Assembly: GCF_021018895.1 (NCBI RefSeq)
Contig: NC_079375.1
Coordinates: 15,517,992 to 15,581,991, forward strand
Length of the DNA stretch: 64,000 bases
Source of the DNA: Seriola aureovittata
Lineage: Eukaryota > Chordata > Actinopteri > Carangiformes > Carangidae
Direction: 5' to 3'
A program made the translations under genes and the position numbers. The stretch's first letter is position 1. The number at the start of each line of letters is the position of its first letter. The notes under the pieces were generated by a model. The model saw only the letters and a list, made by a program, of their open reading frames with translations, was not told the DNA's origin and did not search any database. Below are positions 14,701-27,200 of this stretch, piece after piece.

Positions 14701-17700
14701 CTTGTTTTGCACTCTAGCTGCTTCGATCCAGGAAAAAAAAATAGACTCTAAATTCCCACAAGTGGAGCTGTAAGAGTGGAATTTATGAGGTGAGGATATA
14801 AATAGTGTATAGGAGTTGAATGTCACCACCCGTGCCAAGCGCATGAAGAAGCATAGCACTGCTCACCTCAAATAGGGTTCAAGTTCCTGAGCAAGAATGA
14901 CTGAGTCTGAGCTGTCCAAAACCCCATGGGCACCTGCGACTGGCACAAAACAGAGAGGAAAAGAACAAATCTTAGCAGATGTGCTGATGCAGTGGATTGG
15001 AATTAAAATGTCAGATGGTGCAATTGTGACAGCATGGATGCTAAATTTTACAATTCAACAGTGTTCAGACGTAAAAGCTTTAGAGAGTGCTGCAAGGCTT
15101 TATGTCCAACATGGAGTTGCTCCAGTCTTAGATTTCCTTTTTCTAACCTGAAGTCATTATGTGTTTGATTCTTATTTAGTGTTCAGTCCAGTTCTCTTTC
15201 AGTGTCTTAATGTTTGCCTGGTGCAGAGACTCCTGCCAAAAGAGCCATCAGCCATAATGTGACCTAGAGGGACATGTGGGGATTAAAATAACTGGCTCTT
15301 TGTATGATCATAAGGATTTTCATAAACCTTCATACCATTAGTGTCAGTGACAGTCTCATAGGTTATGCCTGAGTGATTCTTAATGTCAATCAAAAAAAAA
15401 ACATAGGTTATGCAACCGCTGAGAGACAGATAACAGCAGATTTCCCAGGAGCTTTCCCACAGACACATCACCCGATCATCATGGATTTGCCATTATGTGT
15501 TGTACTGACCTTCTGTGTAGTATTGATACACACACACACACTGACTGAGTCAGCAGACGTATACAATATAACATACAAATCATGGGAAAATACATAATCT
15601 GTCACCCTAGATGCACACAAAGACGTCTATTAGCACACAGAGATACAAAAGCAGGGACACTTCCCCCACTGCTCTGACTGCTAATAATAGCAGCACCCCC
15701 ATGCACATCTGCACATCTGACATCTGCTCAACACTGGGAATCAGCCAGGTTACATACTGCATTTCTATACACCATCATGGTAGACAAAGGCCTGCACACA
15801 GTACTCTGAATGGCTGCAACAGCTGGAGAGCATTCCAACCAGACAATGTGGACAAAACGTTCACTTTTTCTTTTAAAAGCTTTACAAAGTTGTTGGGGAA
15901 AGTATGCAACTGCCAAAGCACTACTCTGACTTTTGTCTCTACCCAAAACGCCAACACACCACATGAGCTTTTAAAATGTTCAAAATACGGCAGTTGCACA
16001 AGTTGCAAAGAAAAATCAAACAACTATATGACTGAGTCAATTATTAACAAAGTTTTCATTCAACTTGCATGGTGAACTGTTGTCTAATCAGCATATTCAA
16101 GGGGCTTCTACTTGTTTGTTATTTTTGGTTAGTTTTTCTGACACACAACTAAAACCATAGATATAAGAGAGTAGAGTCCAGCCAAGTTAGGATTTTCATT
16201 TCATGATCAGAGGCTTTACAACACTTTATCAGATGACTATATATTACAGTCCATTCATCAACAAAGTAAAAACTGGAGGAGCACTCAGAGAGCTCAGACC
16301 TCTGTCAAACAACCTCTGTCAAAAGAAAACACACGCCAGACTTCAGAGAAAAATGTCAAATTCAAAGTAAACAATCAAGAATTCCCAAAATTTAATGGGC
16401 TTTTCTGTGGCCTATGCCGCATACCTTCACCAAGTTCAGTGCAAATCGGTTCAGCACTTTTTCGCATAATCCTGCTGACAAACAAACAAGCAGACACAGG
16501 TGAAAACGTAACCTCTTTGGCGGAGGTAATAAAACCAATTCGAGGTGAATCAAGATTAGGGTCAAGCCAGTTACTTGGTTCTAAGCTGATCTCTCAAACC
16601 TTTAAGACAAATTTTTGTCTTTTTGAAATTACATTAATTATCAAATTTATCCTCTTTCCCTTGAGAAACTTACCATTACTATCCATTTTGCATGTTGTGT
16701 CTCCATAACAGCAGGCACTTTCTCCTCCGCTCTGCTCTCTCTCCTCCCTGCAGTTTTGTCTTTCCCTTAACTTTGCATAAGCCCTCTGCTTCACCTTCAG
16801 CTTCTCATCAGCTGAGGGCGCCCCACTTTGTGAAGACACGCTCTCCCAGCTGTCTGAACTGCACAGTCCTTTGGCAGGGTCATCAGCATCTGTCTCTTTC
16901 TCCTCACACCTGTCCAGGTAGCGCTCCACACTGTCAGAGTGCTTGAATCCGGACGATGCATCGCTGTCATCCCCCACTCCTCCTACATTGCTCCTGGTGC
17001 CCGTTTCAGCTGGTTTCTTCTGAGGCTCCGCCAGTGCTTCTGTCTGAGTATAGTCCTTCAAAGGTAATGTGGAGGGTATGTTGTGAGGGCCAACACCATT
17101 TAGAAGCAGTGTTTCTGGGCGCGCCACTCTCCAAAATCCCTTGGGTGGTGCCCAGTGTCTGGTTGACGTGGTAGATGTGGAGGAAGAAGAGGATGTTGTG
17201 GGAACAGAGTGGGTGGGAGAACAGGAGAGCACAGGTAGTGGAGGAAGAGGGGATGGGTCATCCTTACTACTGCTTGAGTTGTCAGACAAAAGACTCTCTA
17301 GACTGGTCCCTTCCCTGAGCCCACAAGACTGGCCTGTCAGAAAACTGACCTGCCCTTCAATTCTTTCTGGCCTCTCTTCTTCAGTTTCCTCTTCCACCTG
17401 AAACACCTGTTCCCTTTGTGCCTCAGCTGGAGGGCTGTGGATCTCCAACCTGACTTGAACCTCTACTTCCTCCTCTTCATCACTACTGCTCAAGTTCTTT
17501 GCAGCGCCTGATCGCCAGGAGAGAGCAGGCAGAGATACTGGACCCTTTCCTCTGGGTCTCTGTCTCAAAAAGACCTCAGATGAAAGCTGACCTGTGGGAC
17601 TGCTCACCAGGATGTCTGCGTCCAACCTTTCTCTTTCCTTCTCTCGGTCTCTCCCTCTTGTCCTTCTCTGTGTTAGTGTTTTCACCTTGGTCTGCAGTGC

Positions 17701-17868
17701 GTGCACAGCTGAACTCTGAGGAGGAGGAAGTTGGGTGCTCAATGAAGGTGCAGGGAAAACAGGCTGAGGGACAGGGCCAGTGATGAGCCCCCAATTAATG
17801 GGAAGCCCAGTGGGTACGGGGGAAGTGGATTTTGCTTGGACATTATCAACCACCTTCTCTTCCTCCAT
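8787..17868 (-). CDS. kiaa1614: KIAA1614-like protein with C-terminal PDZ domain
   Basis: Nine coding exons (5' to 3', minus): 17868-16674, 14933-14867, 13779-13627, 13017-11834, 11236-11083, 10708-10489, 9926-9814, 9684-9494, 8980-8787. All junctions have GT/AG ends and matching phase, giving about 1156 residues; human KIAA1614 is about 1190. Most of the protein is low-complexity, rich in Ser, Pro, Glu and Arg. Islands that look conserved are PPKGFWRVARPETLLLNG, a SVERYLDRCEEKE to LCSSDSWES block near the end of exon 1, and a short helix (SRAEDLRAELLRAEHLKAEA) in exon 5. The C-terminus, at about residues 1066-1153, is a PDZ domain: carboxylate-binding loop GPFGFVI, then VYVEKV, GDEILQVNG and LSLDQVTRLM. 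The exon has no stop between its acceptor at 17902 and this Met, so a few more N-terminal residues could come from an upstream exon. Function is not established. The identification rests on length, motif islands and recall of the family; another PDZ scaffold is possible. Confidence 0.7.
16384..16535. repeat. Interspersed repeat fragment, non-LTR retroposon-like 3' tail
   Basis: The segment reads as a decayed copy of a very common animal repeat end: CAGTGCAAATCGGTTCAG, then TAATCCTGCTGACAAAC, then GAAAACGTAACCTC and TTGGCGGAGGTAATAA. It sits in the first intron of the KIAA1614-like gene. The pattern is recognised from memory and the family name is not certain. Confidence 0.55.
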
Positions 17869-19266
17869 TGGCTGGACATGCACAAAGAAATCCAGACAGA
17901 TCCTACAGATAAAAAAACACAAGTTTTCTTTATATACATGTAGATAAAACCATGTCTCTTTCATCTGTTGTACATCTCTGTTACCGGCTACTTTCTATCT
18001 GATCTGCCAAGTGAAGAGATATGTAATGTGGATTCAGTCACGTTGCCTTATCCACTGATTACTTCGCAGTGCACAGGATAATCCTTTAGAATGAGAATAA
18101 GCAACTGCTGCCTGCAACTGAGCCCCTACTCCAATAAACAATATTATATGTTTTTTTTGTCAAGAAAAATCAACAATATCCAATTAAACAAAACTTTCTC
18201 TATAAATCAGTCACATATTCAACAAACATGCACAGAAAAAAAATGAATGATTAACTATTCAACCTTAAGAAATTGAGATATTTTAAAATTCTGAGCCATA
18301 TAGCCTACTGTAGATATAGGCTACACAGCATCCTGCTAAAAACCATTTAACAAATATAATCAACATTATGAACAAGGTAGCCTAAGCCTCACAGCACATT
18401 ACACTTAGAATAATATTAAGTTATACAAATAGATTAATATACACAATGAATAGTGTACCTGGACAGGATAGGCTATTTAGTGAAGATGGTGTCCTTTAAA
18501 ATAGAATTCCAACGCTGACCACCATGAGAAAGTTGCCATTTAAATTCTAGTGCCACTGCATAAATTCAAGTTACCATCCTCACTAAAACATGCGCCAAAC
18601 GTGCTGAAATCGCAACGCGCAGCCTCAGGTCGGTTGGCATCATAAGCGAAAAGACGGAACAACTTTCCCCTCCGGATGACAAAAAGGGAAACCAAGTAAG
18701 ATTTCGCAGATATCTCCAGAGATTTCTCCAAACCCTAATGTTCTGCTTCCACTCAACTGTCTACACAGCTCCCAGCTCCCACAGAGGCAGTGTCAGGCGA
18801 GCCAGCGGTCTCTCAATCATGATTGGTCCGGTAATCCCTTCAGAAATCAGTGGGATTAGACAAAAATGGAATACAAAAATGCCTGCTTTAATTTCGTCCT
18901 TGCCTCGCGAACCCGCTGCCGAGTGAAGCTCCCTGTTGCGTAAGTACAGAGCCCACACACCGACTCCCTGCGCACAGTAATGAGCCAATGAAAAAGAGAG
19001 AAAAAATAAAAACTCAGATGTCTTAATGGGCTTCAGCCTATATGAGATATCACCAATTTCTTGCCATTCCTGAGATATTTCGATGCCCCCGGTATAAAGT
19101 TAATGATGATGTGGTGATGTGTTTTAGAGAATATATCTTGCATCGTAAAAACATCTGTCGACTAATTCTTATTTGTCAATACAGCTGACCCCTCCCTCTA
19201 TCTCAATTCATCCCAGCTCTCCCTATTCTTTCTATCTCTCTATCTATATATCTATCTATTTATCTT

Positions 19267-19325
19267 TGTGTGTGTGTGCGTGTGTGTGCGCGCACACACA
19301 CACGCGCGCGTGTGCGCTCGTGCAC
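19267..19325. repeat. Alternating TG/CG/CA tract with inverted repeats
   Basis: A purine-pyrimidine alternating run passes from TG through CG to CA and back. It contains a perfect 22-bp palindrome centred at 19290/19291 and a second CG-centred palindrome to its right. Such sequence can form Z-DNA or a cruciform. It lies upstream of rc3h1 exon 1. Confidence 0.8.
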
Positions 19326-19454
19326 ATTCAGCCTAATTGGAACAATGTTCTGCCTGCCAGTTGTCACAATCCCCAGATGTGATCAGACTCTGGCAGATGC
19401 TGCTCAGTTTTGTGTCGCTGTTGCTGTGCATGCGGTTCAATGTCAGTAGAGGGC

Positions 19455-19628
<174 letters not shown>

Positions 19629-19639
19629 TCTTTCCCAGC

Positions 19640-19781
19640 TAGCTGTAACCGGCTAGTCTGTTGTCGAGTTGACACCCTCCCCAAACCTCGGCAGCAGCTA
19701 AGCTGCACAGTCGACATGGCAAGAAAATATCGCAACAATTTTCTGAAAATGGATGAAAATCTTCCAAGTCTTTTGGAATGA
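19640..19781 (+). other. rc3h1: rc3h1 non-coding exon 1 with a 21-codon uORF
   Basis: The sequence ends at a good donor (ATGA then GTGAGT at 19782). The next plus-strand acceptor with coding potential is at 21099, in the exon that begins Roquin. The exon contains an ATG at 19716 opening a 21-codon frame (starting MARKYRNNF). Its TGA stop occupies the last three bases of the exon. The exon's left end is not defined by the sequence. Mammalian RC3H1 also has a non-coding first exon. Assignment to rc3h1 is inferred from strand and position. Confidence 0.5.
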
Positions 19782-21099
19782 GTGAGTAGTATCGACAATA
19801 ATTATGTATTAGTCCTTATGGAAACTAACAGCAGAAGTTGCACGTTTTGTTTTAGTTAAATTAATGACGCATAGCTATGGTTAGTTTTTGCTAACACGAT
19901 AGCTAGCTAACAAGCTAACTGCTGCCACAGGGAGGAGTACGGTTTCTTCGCTAGCTTGTTAGCCTTATGTGCTCAGTCCAACAAGGAGAGTATTTGTCCT
20001 AGCTGCCGCTCAAGGTGCGACGAGAACACCGTATCAATATGATTAAGAACATTTAATCGACATAGCGGTGACATTATTGTGTCCGGGAAAAATAAATACA
20101 TTTCCAAGGCAGTTGGGTTGCTTGGTAGTTTCGGATGGTAGCGTTACATAATCTCGCTGTTGCAAGTCAAATGGCTCCGCTTTCCAGTGTCACTGTGGTT
20201 CGTCTCAAGCTATCGTTTCCTTGACCATTAAACGAGATGGGAACTAATGTTCTTGGCTGCGTAATAGCTTCACAACCATAGCTACATTCAGAGTAACGAC
20301 GATCTCATGACCAACCAAAGATAGGTTTTAGATTAGTTAGCAATGGGTTTTTTTGATCAAATGACGTTTGCTCGTTAGCCTGCCTAGCAAACTAGCCACC
20401 CATAGCTTAGCTTGCTAAAAGTAAGCTAACATTATCTACAATTAGCTAGCAAAGCTCATGTCAGTTAAATCATTAATGGGTGTATAACCAAACGTCAAGA
20501 TGATTACATCGGCGTAAGAAAATTCATTTACGCAAATAGAAGTAATCTTTTACGTGTTTAGCTTAATGGTAGAACAATGTTACCGAACTCTATTAGCAAA
20601 CGTTAGCTTCATAACAAGTTAGCGCAGAGGGACTTGGTTGTTAGCCTCTTCAGGACCCTTTGTCCACAGTCATACTGTTAACCAGCTCTTCTAAGTAGGC
20701 CAGACAGCAGTTGTTTTGGTTCTTTTCCCGTCGCTCGTTTCATCTGTATTTTCGAAATATGTGCTGTGTCACATCTGGTTTCTTTTTCATTTGTTTTGTG
20801 TTACGGCTGAACAACGCATACTAGCGAGTAGTCAAAGCCAAATCAACTTACAATTAGAAATGTTTTGTTTTTTCCAGTATCAGCAGTTAGACGATAAACC
20901 TACTTAGCCATCCTACTGCCTTTAATGCATTCCGCAGCTACAAATGCACTCATACACAACACAACCACGTTTTGTTAGTGCACTTAGATACTGCTGAAAT
21001 ATAAGATAAAGAGGTATATAAAGGTACACTTTGTGTTGTATGCAAATTGGAAAATGTGGATTGCATAAATTTAATTAACATTGTCTTTCTCTTTTGCAG

Positions 21100-21286
21100 T
21101 ATTCATCACGCGATGTGATCCAAAATCCACAATGTGTGAGGACATTTAAGAACGATTGAGTTCGGAAGAAAAAAAATCTTGATTCCAGTGGAATCTTCCA
21201 TATATATATATTATTATTATTATATTTTTTTTCTCTGTGTAAAAGTTACATATATTTACACACACTCATCCCATCAACATATAACC
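21100..21286 (+). other. rc3h1: rc3h1 5' UTR portion of exon 2
   Basis: The acceptor TTTTGCAG ends at 21099. The 187 bases before the Roquin ATG contain at least two short upstream ATGs (ATG TGA at about 21114 and a five-codon uORF at about 21131). They also contain an AT/TTA microsatellite patch at 21200-21232. The start at 21287 is chosen because it gives the universally conserved MPVQAPQW N-terminus. Confidence 0.6.
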
Positions 21287-24200
21287 ATGCCAGTGCAAGC
21301 ACCACAATGGACAGAGTTCCTGCTGTGCCCAATCTGCACACAGACATTTGAGGAGACTGTTCGCAGGCCCATCAGTTTGGGCTGTGGACACACTGTCTGC
21401 AAGATGTGCCTGAACAAGTTGCACCGTAAGGCCTGTCCCTTTGACCAGACAGCCATCAGCACAGACATTGAGCAGCTACCCGTCAACACAGCCCTGTTGC
21501 AGCTGGTAGGAGGCCAGGTAAGACGTGTGTCTTTGTGTATTTGTACACATGCTTGGCAATTTAGGACAGAGATCTAATGGTTAAGGATAACAGCTTAGTA
21601 ATGTGTTTTGTGTTTGATTAGTGGAAATTTTACGATACCATTCCTATCTTGACAATTTGACGTTTTCTGTAAAAACTGTTTATGGACTGCATTAGAGCGT
21701 TGCACACGGGCTATTACATGATTTGCACATAGCTTGGAGATTCCTTTTATGAGTCACACTCCAGTCATTGAGCAATAACTTTAATTCTGTTGGTTTACTG
21801 AGTGCAATCAGTAACGCTATATCTCTCTGAGTCAGTGTTTGACCAACAGGGTGAGGCGCAGTTAATGGTTTTTTGGCATTGTTGGCCAAGTTTCCAGGTA
21901 TATACCGCATAATAAATAACGTTAGTGTATCAACCATGACTCTGTTGTGTGTCTGATATAGTCTTGATTCTGAAGTATTGTCTTTTAGCAGACTGCCTTG
22001 CATATCTGTGCTCATACAGGTTAGTAATGTACAATGTCCAATCAAATTAGTATGCCCCGATATAAATGGAAGTTGTTATGGTTGTACCAGTGTTAGGAGC
22101 ACTGTTTCCTGTCTGTATTGAATCAAAAGGACTTTAGTAAATATGGTTATTTTGATAGGTTGGATGTCTATTGGTTATTGAAATTTAAGTGTTCCGACTA
22201 CTAAGTGTGATACAGCATCATGTGAAATTATTTTTTGCAGTGCCATGGCTCAATTCTGAATGCTGTTTATTAGAATTGTCAACCAGGATAGGTGCAGTTC
22301 ATAAAGCCATGAGAAATTTTTTTTGCTCCGAGTGTAGTGTAAGCATGGCCCTGGCAAAATAAATTAATTAGTGGAACGTACTCTAGAATTTGTCACAGAA
22401 ACATCACCAAACAGTTCTCTTATAAGAAAATAATGGAGTTCTAAAGAAAGAGCTTATGACGATATTCTGCAGTTGTGTGGCATGTTTCTTTGAAAGAATA
22501 GTATAAATGAAAAGATAATGAAAATAAAATAAGGTGTGTTCCACTACACATACTAAAACATTGTTAAGATATAATTGTAAAAAAAAAAAAAAAAAAAGCT
22601 TTCAGCTATTGCCATGGGTTGTCCTAATTCTTTCCCCCACTGTGTTGTGCTGCAGGTTCCCAAGGCTCAACCAGTTGCCTTGATTACCAGTCCCGAGGAC
22701 TCGCAGCATTATGAGGAGGCCAGGCAGTGTGTGGAGGAGCTGGCCCTCTACCTCAAACCCCTCAGCAACACCCGAGGTACTTGATACACAAACACATGCT
22801 TGTTACCCTTATCGTTTGTTCTTTCTTTATTATGATTCATTGACACTCTTTGGTGCCTTCAAATTAGACTCTGGAGGTTGTTTTCAATATGGGAAGTTCA
22901 CAAACAGTAATCTTGGTGTTCAAGTGGTTTAAGATGTGAGAACACTGTTGCTAGGTGACTGTGAATGACATGACCTTGTTCCCTTTTCAAAAATTGTGTA
23001 TGAGTTTGTTTTTTCTGCATGTTAATGTTTTGCTGGGAAAAAACGAGTAGGAAACAACAGTCATGAAAAAAGTAATCAGTGATTTCCATTGGGACCAACG
23101 TTTTTAAAAACTTCAGTATATGCTATAACTCATGAACTTTGAGCTATCTGAAAATTTCCACTTACGAAGTTGTGAATATGACATCACATGTTAAATGGAC
23201 TTTTCTTGTTAACATGTTTAAAAACAACACCTCTTAAATTACATGTAGAAGATATTTCAGATGATTCGGTATTTGACCTTGTCATTAGTCAGAAGCTGAA
23301 TAAATACTAGTATTAGTACTGTAAAATACTATTTTATTCTGTTACTCATGTAATTTGTGACATTATAATGTGAAGGATTAAAACAGGATATTTTAATGTC
23401 TGAACAGGGATCGAAGAATCTTGTGGTTAAAGATCAAATCAGTTAGTTTGATCTGGAGTCTTGCCAGTTACTGTATCTGTTAAATATGTAGTGTCATTAA
23501 AAACACAAAAGCAGAACTTTATTATCTCACACCTAGCTTTGATTAAGGCTTGTTTTTAAAGTGGTTATAGTGACATTTTATATTTATATTGTACCGCTTT
23601 AAATACAGCTTTAAAGAGATATACCTTTTAATTGTTTTTGTTCAGACCATTTACACTATGTAAAAAGAACTATAAACATTAGATGTGCTAGTTTTAATTA
23701 AAGATTTTCTTAATCATTGACCATATTAATGATTAACAATGGAATATGATTGATTGATGGATTCCTTGATTGAAATTGTGAATGATTATTAACAATTGAT
23801 TAGCCGTTAAAAGCTAGTAACAAAATGTATTATATTGTAACAATTGAAATAGGTATGTTTTAAAGCATAACTAAAACTACAAATACATTTTTTTTCTAGG
23901 TCCCTGTGATGTATCAGTTCAGTTTTATAGAGACTTAATTTTGAGGTGCTGTTGTAGTATTGCTTTATACTGACAGGGTGTCATGAATTATTCATCTTCC
24001 TTTATTCATATAAATGTGGTATACTGGTATGTAATAATACAAGGATGTGTTTCTTTGTTTATTCCCTTGATTCACCTATGGTCCTATCTAATCTCTAACC
24101 AGGCGTGGGTCTGAGCAGCACGGCCCAGAGCATACTGAGTCGACCCATGCAGAGGAAACTGGTAACTCTGGTCCACTGCCAACTGGTGGAAGAGGAAGGC

Positions 24201-27200
24201 CGCGTTAGAGCCATGAGAGCTGCCCGCTCTCTGGGTGAGCGAACTGTCACCGAACTCATCTTGCAGCACCAGAATCCACAGCAGCTCTCCTCCAATCTGT
24301 GGGCTGCTGTCCGTGCACGAGGATGTCAGTTTCTCGGCCCAGGTAAAATGTTTTCCCATTACCTGAAAAGTGAAACAAGCCCCAAAGCAGTCCATATGTC
24401 CTCAGTAAATGGTGGCCTTTTTGGCAATGAACTGTTCCTTGTGATTTTTATGTTTGTGTTTTTTTCTCCCCCAGCCATGCAGGAGGAAGCTCTAAAGTTG
24501 GTTCTTCTTGCTCTAGAGGATGGTTCTGCTCTTTCCAGGAAGGTGTTAGTTCTCTTTGTAGTCCAGAGGCTTGAGCCACGCTTCCCACAGGCCTCTAAAA
24601 CTAGCATAGGTCATGTGGTGCAGCTCCTCTACAGGGCCTCCTGCTTCAAGGTATGTTTCTGGCTGGGAACCAGAAGAAATTACATTCATTTTCTTGATTT
24701 TTGTGAGAAATCCTGTAGGTAATTTTTTGCAAACTGTGAGCAGATTCTCGTTTTTAAAAATCATTGTTAATTCGACACCGTAATGAGTATAAAACAGAAA
24801 ATGAAACTCTGTGTAGTAGAACCCAACAGAGGAAATAAAATATTCAACTAACAACTTCTTCTGTGGCGATCCAGGTGACCAAACGTGATGAAGATTCATC
24901 CCTAATGCAGCTGAAAGAGGAGTTTCGCACTTACGAGGCTCTGCGGCGCGAGCATGACTCTCAGATTGTTCAGATTGCCATGGAGGGAGGGCTGCGCATC
25001 GCACCTGACCAGTGGTCTTCTCTTTTATATGGAGATCAGTCTCACAAGTCACATATGCAGTCTATCATAGATAAGGTGAGTAAGATAAGTAAATGTTTGT
25101 TTTTGTTTGTATCCCATATTATTCCACATAGATTAATCTGCTACTGTGTATATCAAGGCATGCTCCTACATAATATACACGAAGCCTGTCAGCCATTAAA
25201 TTAACAAAACATTAACTCCATCTGTCCTTTGTGCTTCTGGCATAGCTGCAGACCCCGGCATCTTTTGCTCAGAGTGTCCAGGAGCTGACGATTGCGCTGC
25301 AGAGGACCGGTGACCCAGCCAACCTCAACAGACTGCGGCCCCACCTGGAACTACTGGCCAACATTGATCCCAGTCCTGGTAAGAAACAACAGATTTTTTC
25401 CCCACCAATCACACCCTGCGTACACCCACATAGAGCCCAGCTGTATACTAGTCTTGTTCAGGTTTATGTAAGTAGCAGAATTTGAAATAATTATACCTGC
25501 GAAGTCTTTGTGTAGATCACCTTTGAGTTTGCAGGCCTGAATATTCAAACAGAATGGGGTTTTCCTCATATCTCTTTGTCTCCCCAGATGCCCCGCCTCC
25601 TACATGGGAGCAGCTTGAGAAGGGGTTGGTAGCAGTGAAGACAGTGGTGCATGGCCTGGTGGACTTCATCCAGAACCACAGCAAGAAAGGAGCTGATCCT
25701 CAACAAGTCAGTTTTTCTATTTGAACCTGAAAAGAGCTTGGAATAGGAATGCTGTTAATCCGTCCAATAGTTCCAGAGACTTGTCGAAATATGTTTTGAC
25801 AGCTCATGGTGGCCCAACACCTTGATAAGACACTTGTTATTTTTTTCCTTTTTATTTTATTTTTTTTGTAACAAGTCTATCAATTCTGAGGCGTTTGCTA
25901 AACAATATTGTGCCAATTCATTTTGTCATATCAGCCTTAATTGTAATGTTTATCATCAAGAGTACTGAGTGTTAACACAGATCAGATTGCTTTTTGTCAT
26001 GCCAGGCAAGTTCCATAAATTGGATTTTACCATGACAAACAAGTCGGAGTGTTCTCTATTTTATTAACACCTAATGTCTCTCTTTAGCCTCCTCAGCACA
26101 GCAAGTACAAGACATACATGTGTCGTGACATGAAGCAGAAAGGAGGCTGTCCTCGTGGAGCCAGCTGTACCTTTGCTCACTCTCAGGAAGAACTGGAGAA
26201 GTGAGTGTGACAAATATCAACATGAGGCATTATTTACATTTTTAAATTAGATATTGCAGTTGATTTAAAATTATTGTCCTTCTCTTTTTTTATCCAAAAG
26301 GACCACTGCTTCTCTTATAAACTTTATACTGTGTTTTATGCTTGTCAGGTATCGTAAAATGAACAAGCGTCTGGCAGCTCGCCTCCCTGGCCCAGGAGGG
26401 CTCATGCCAGATGAGGGCCTTCCTCTTGATGTAGCAGTGACCCGGAAGCCTTCACCCCTCCCCAATGGCAGTGTTGCACCCTCTTTGCCCCAGCTCATTG
26501 CTCGCGGCACAGACACAGTCCCATATGAACTGTTGCGTAAACCTGTCAAGATGGATGGAGGGAGTCCCAGTGCCCCGGGATCACCACCTGATGTGTAAGT
26601 AAAGTACTCTCTTCTCTCTGTATGTTAATTTAGTTAGCAGCTGAAGAACAGGCCACAGTCTGCCATCAAGTCTACAGATTTCTGTTCTGATTGACACCAG
26701 CTGATTGCAATGTATTTTGACTCTCTACTTCAATGGTTCAAGCTATTAATAAAATTACCTGGAAGATATTTTTCCGAGCAGGATTAGATACTTCCTGACA
26801 CTTTTTTTTTAACTTGAAACATTTTAGTTTTGAACCTAAACTTTTTATTCCTATAGCCTGGACTCTGTACCCAAACCCGGTATGCCTCTGCCACCTCATG
26901 CCATGGCCCATCCAAGGATGCCAGCCGACCACCTCTCTGGGGTGAAGCACATGCCTGTGGTACCTAGAAGTTCTCCAGTGTACCCCCAGCCGCAGCTCCC
27001 TGAGATGTGCTATGACACTCGCCCACCACCTTCTGCTTCTCAGTATGAGCCCCCGCAGTATGCCACAGGTAAGGGTTAAGTAAACAGAATAACTCTATGT
27101 GAGACTAATGAAAATATTTTTTACTTTAATACTTATAAATCAATTACAAAAGTGATGTTAATAATATTCTGTCTTTTATTTCTCAGGGTACCCCTACCAG

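Noticed and set aside
15611..16075. 154-residue plus-strand frame in the KIAA1614-like intron
   Set aside because: No domain, no splice support, antisense within an intron next to a repeat fragment.
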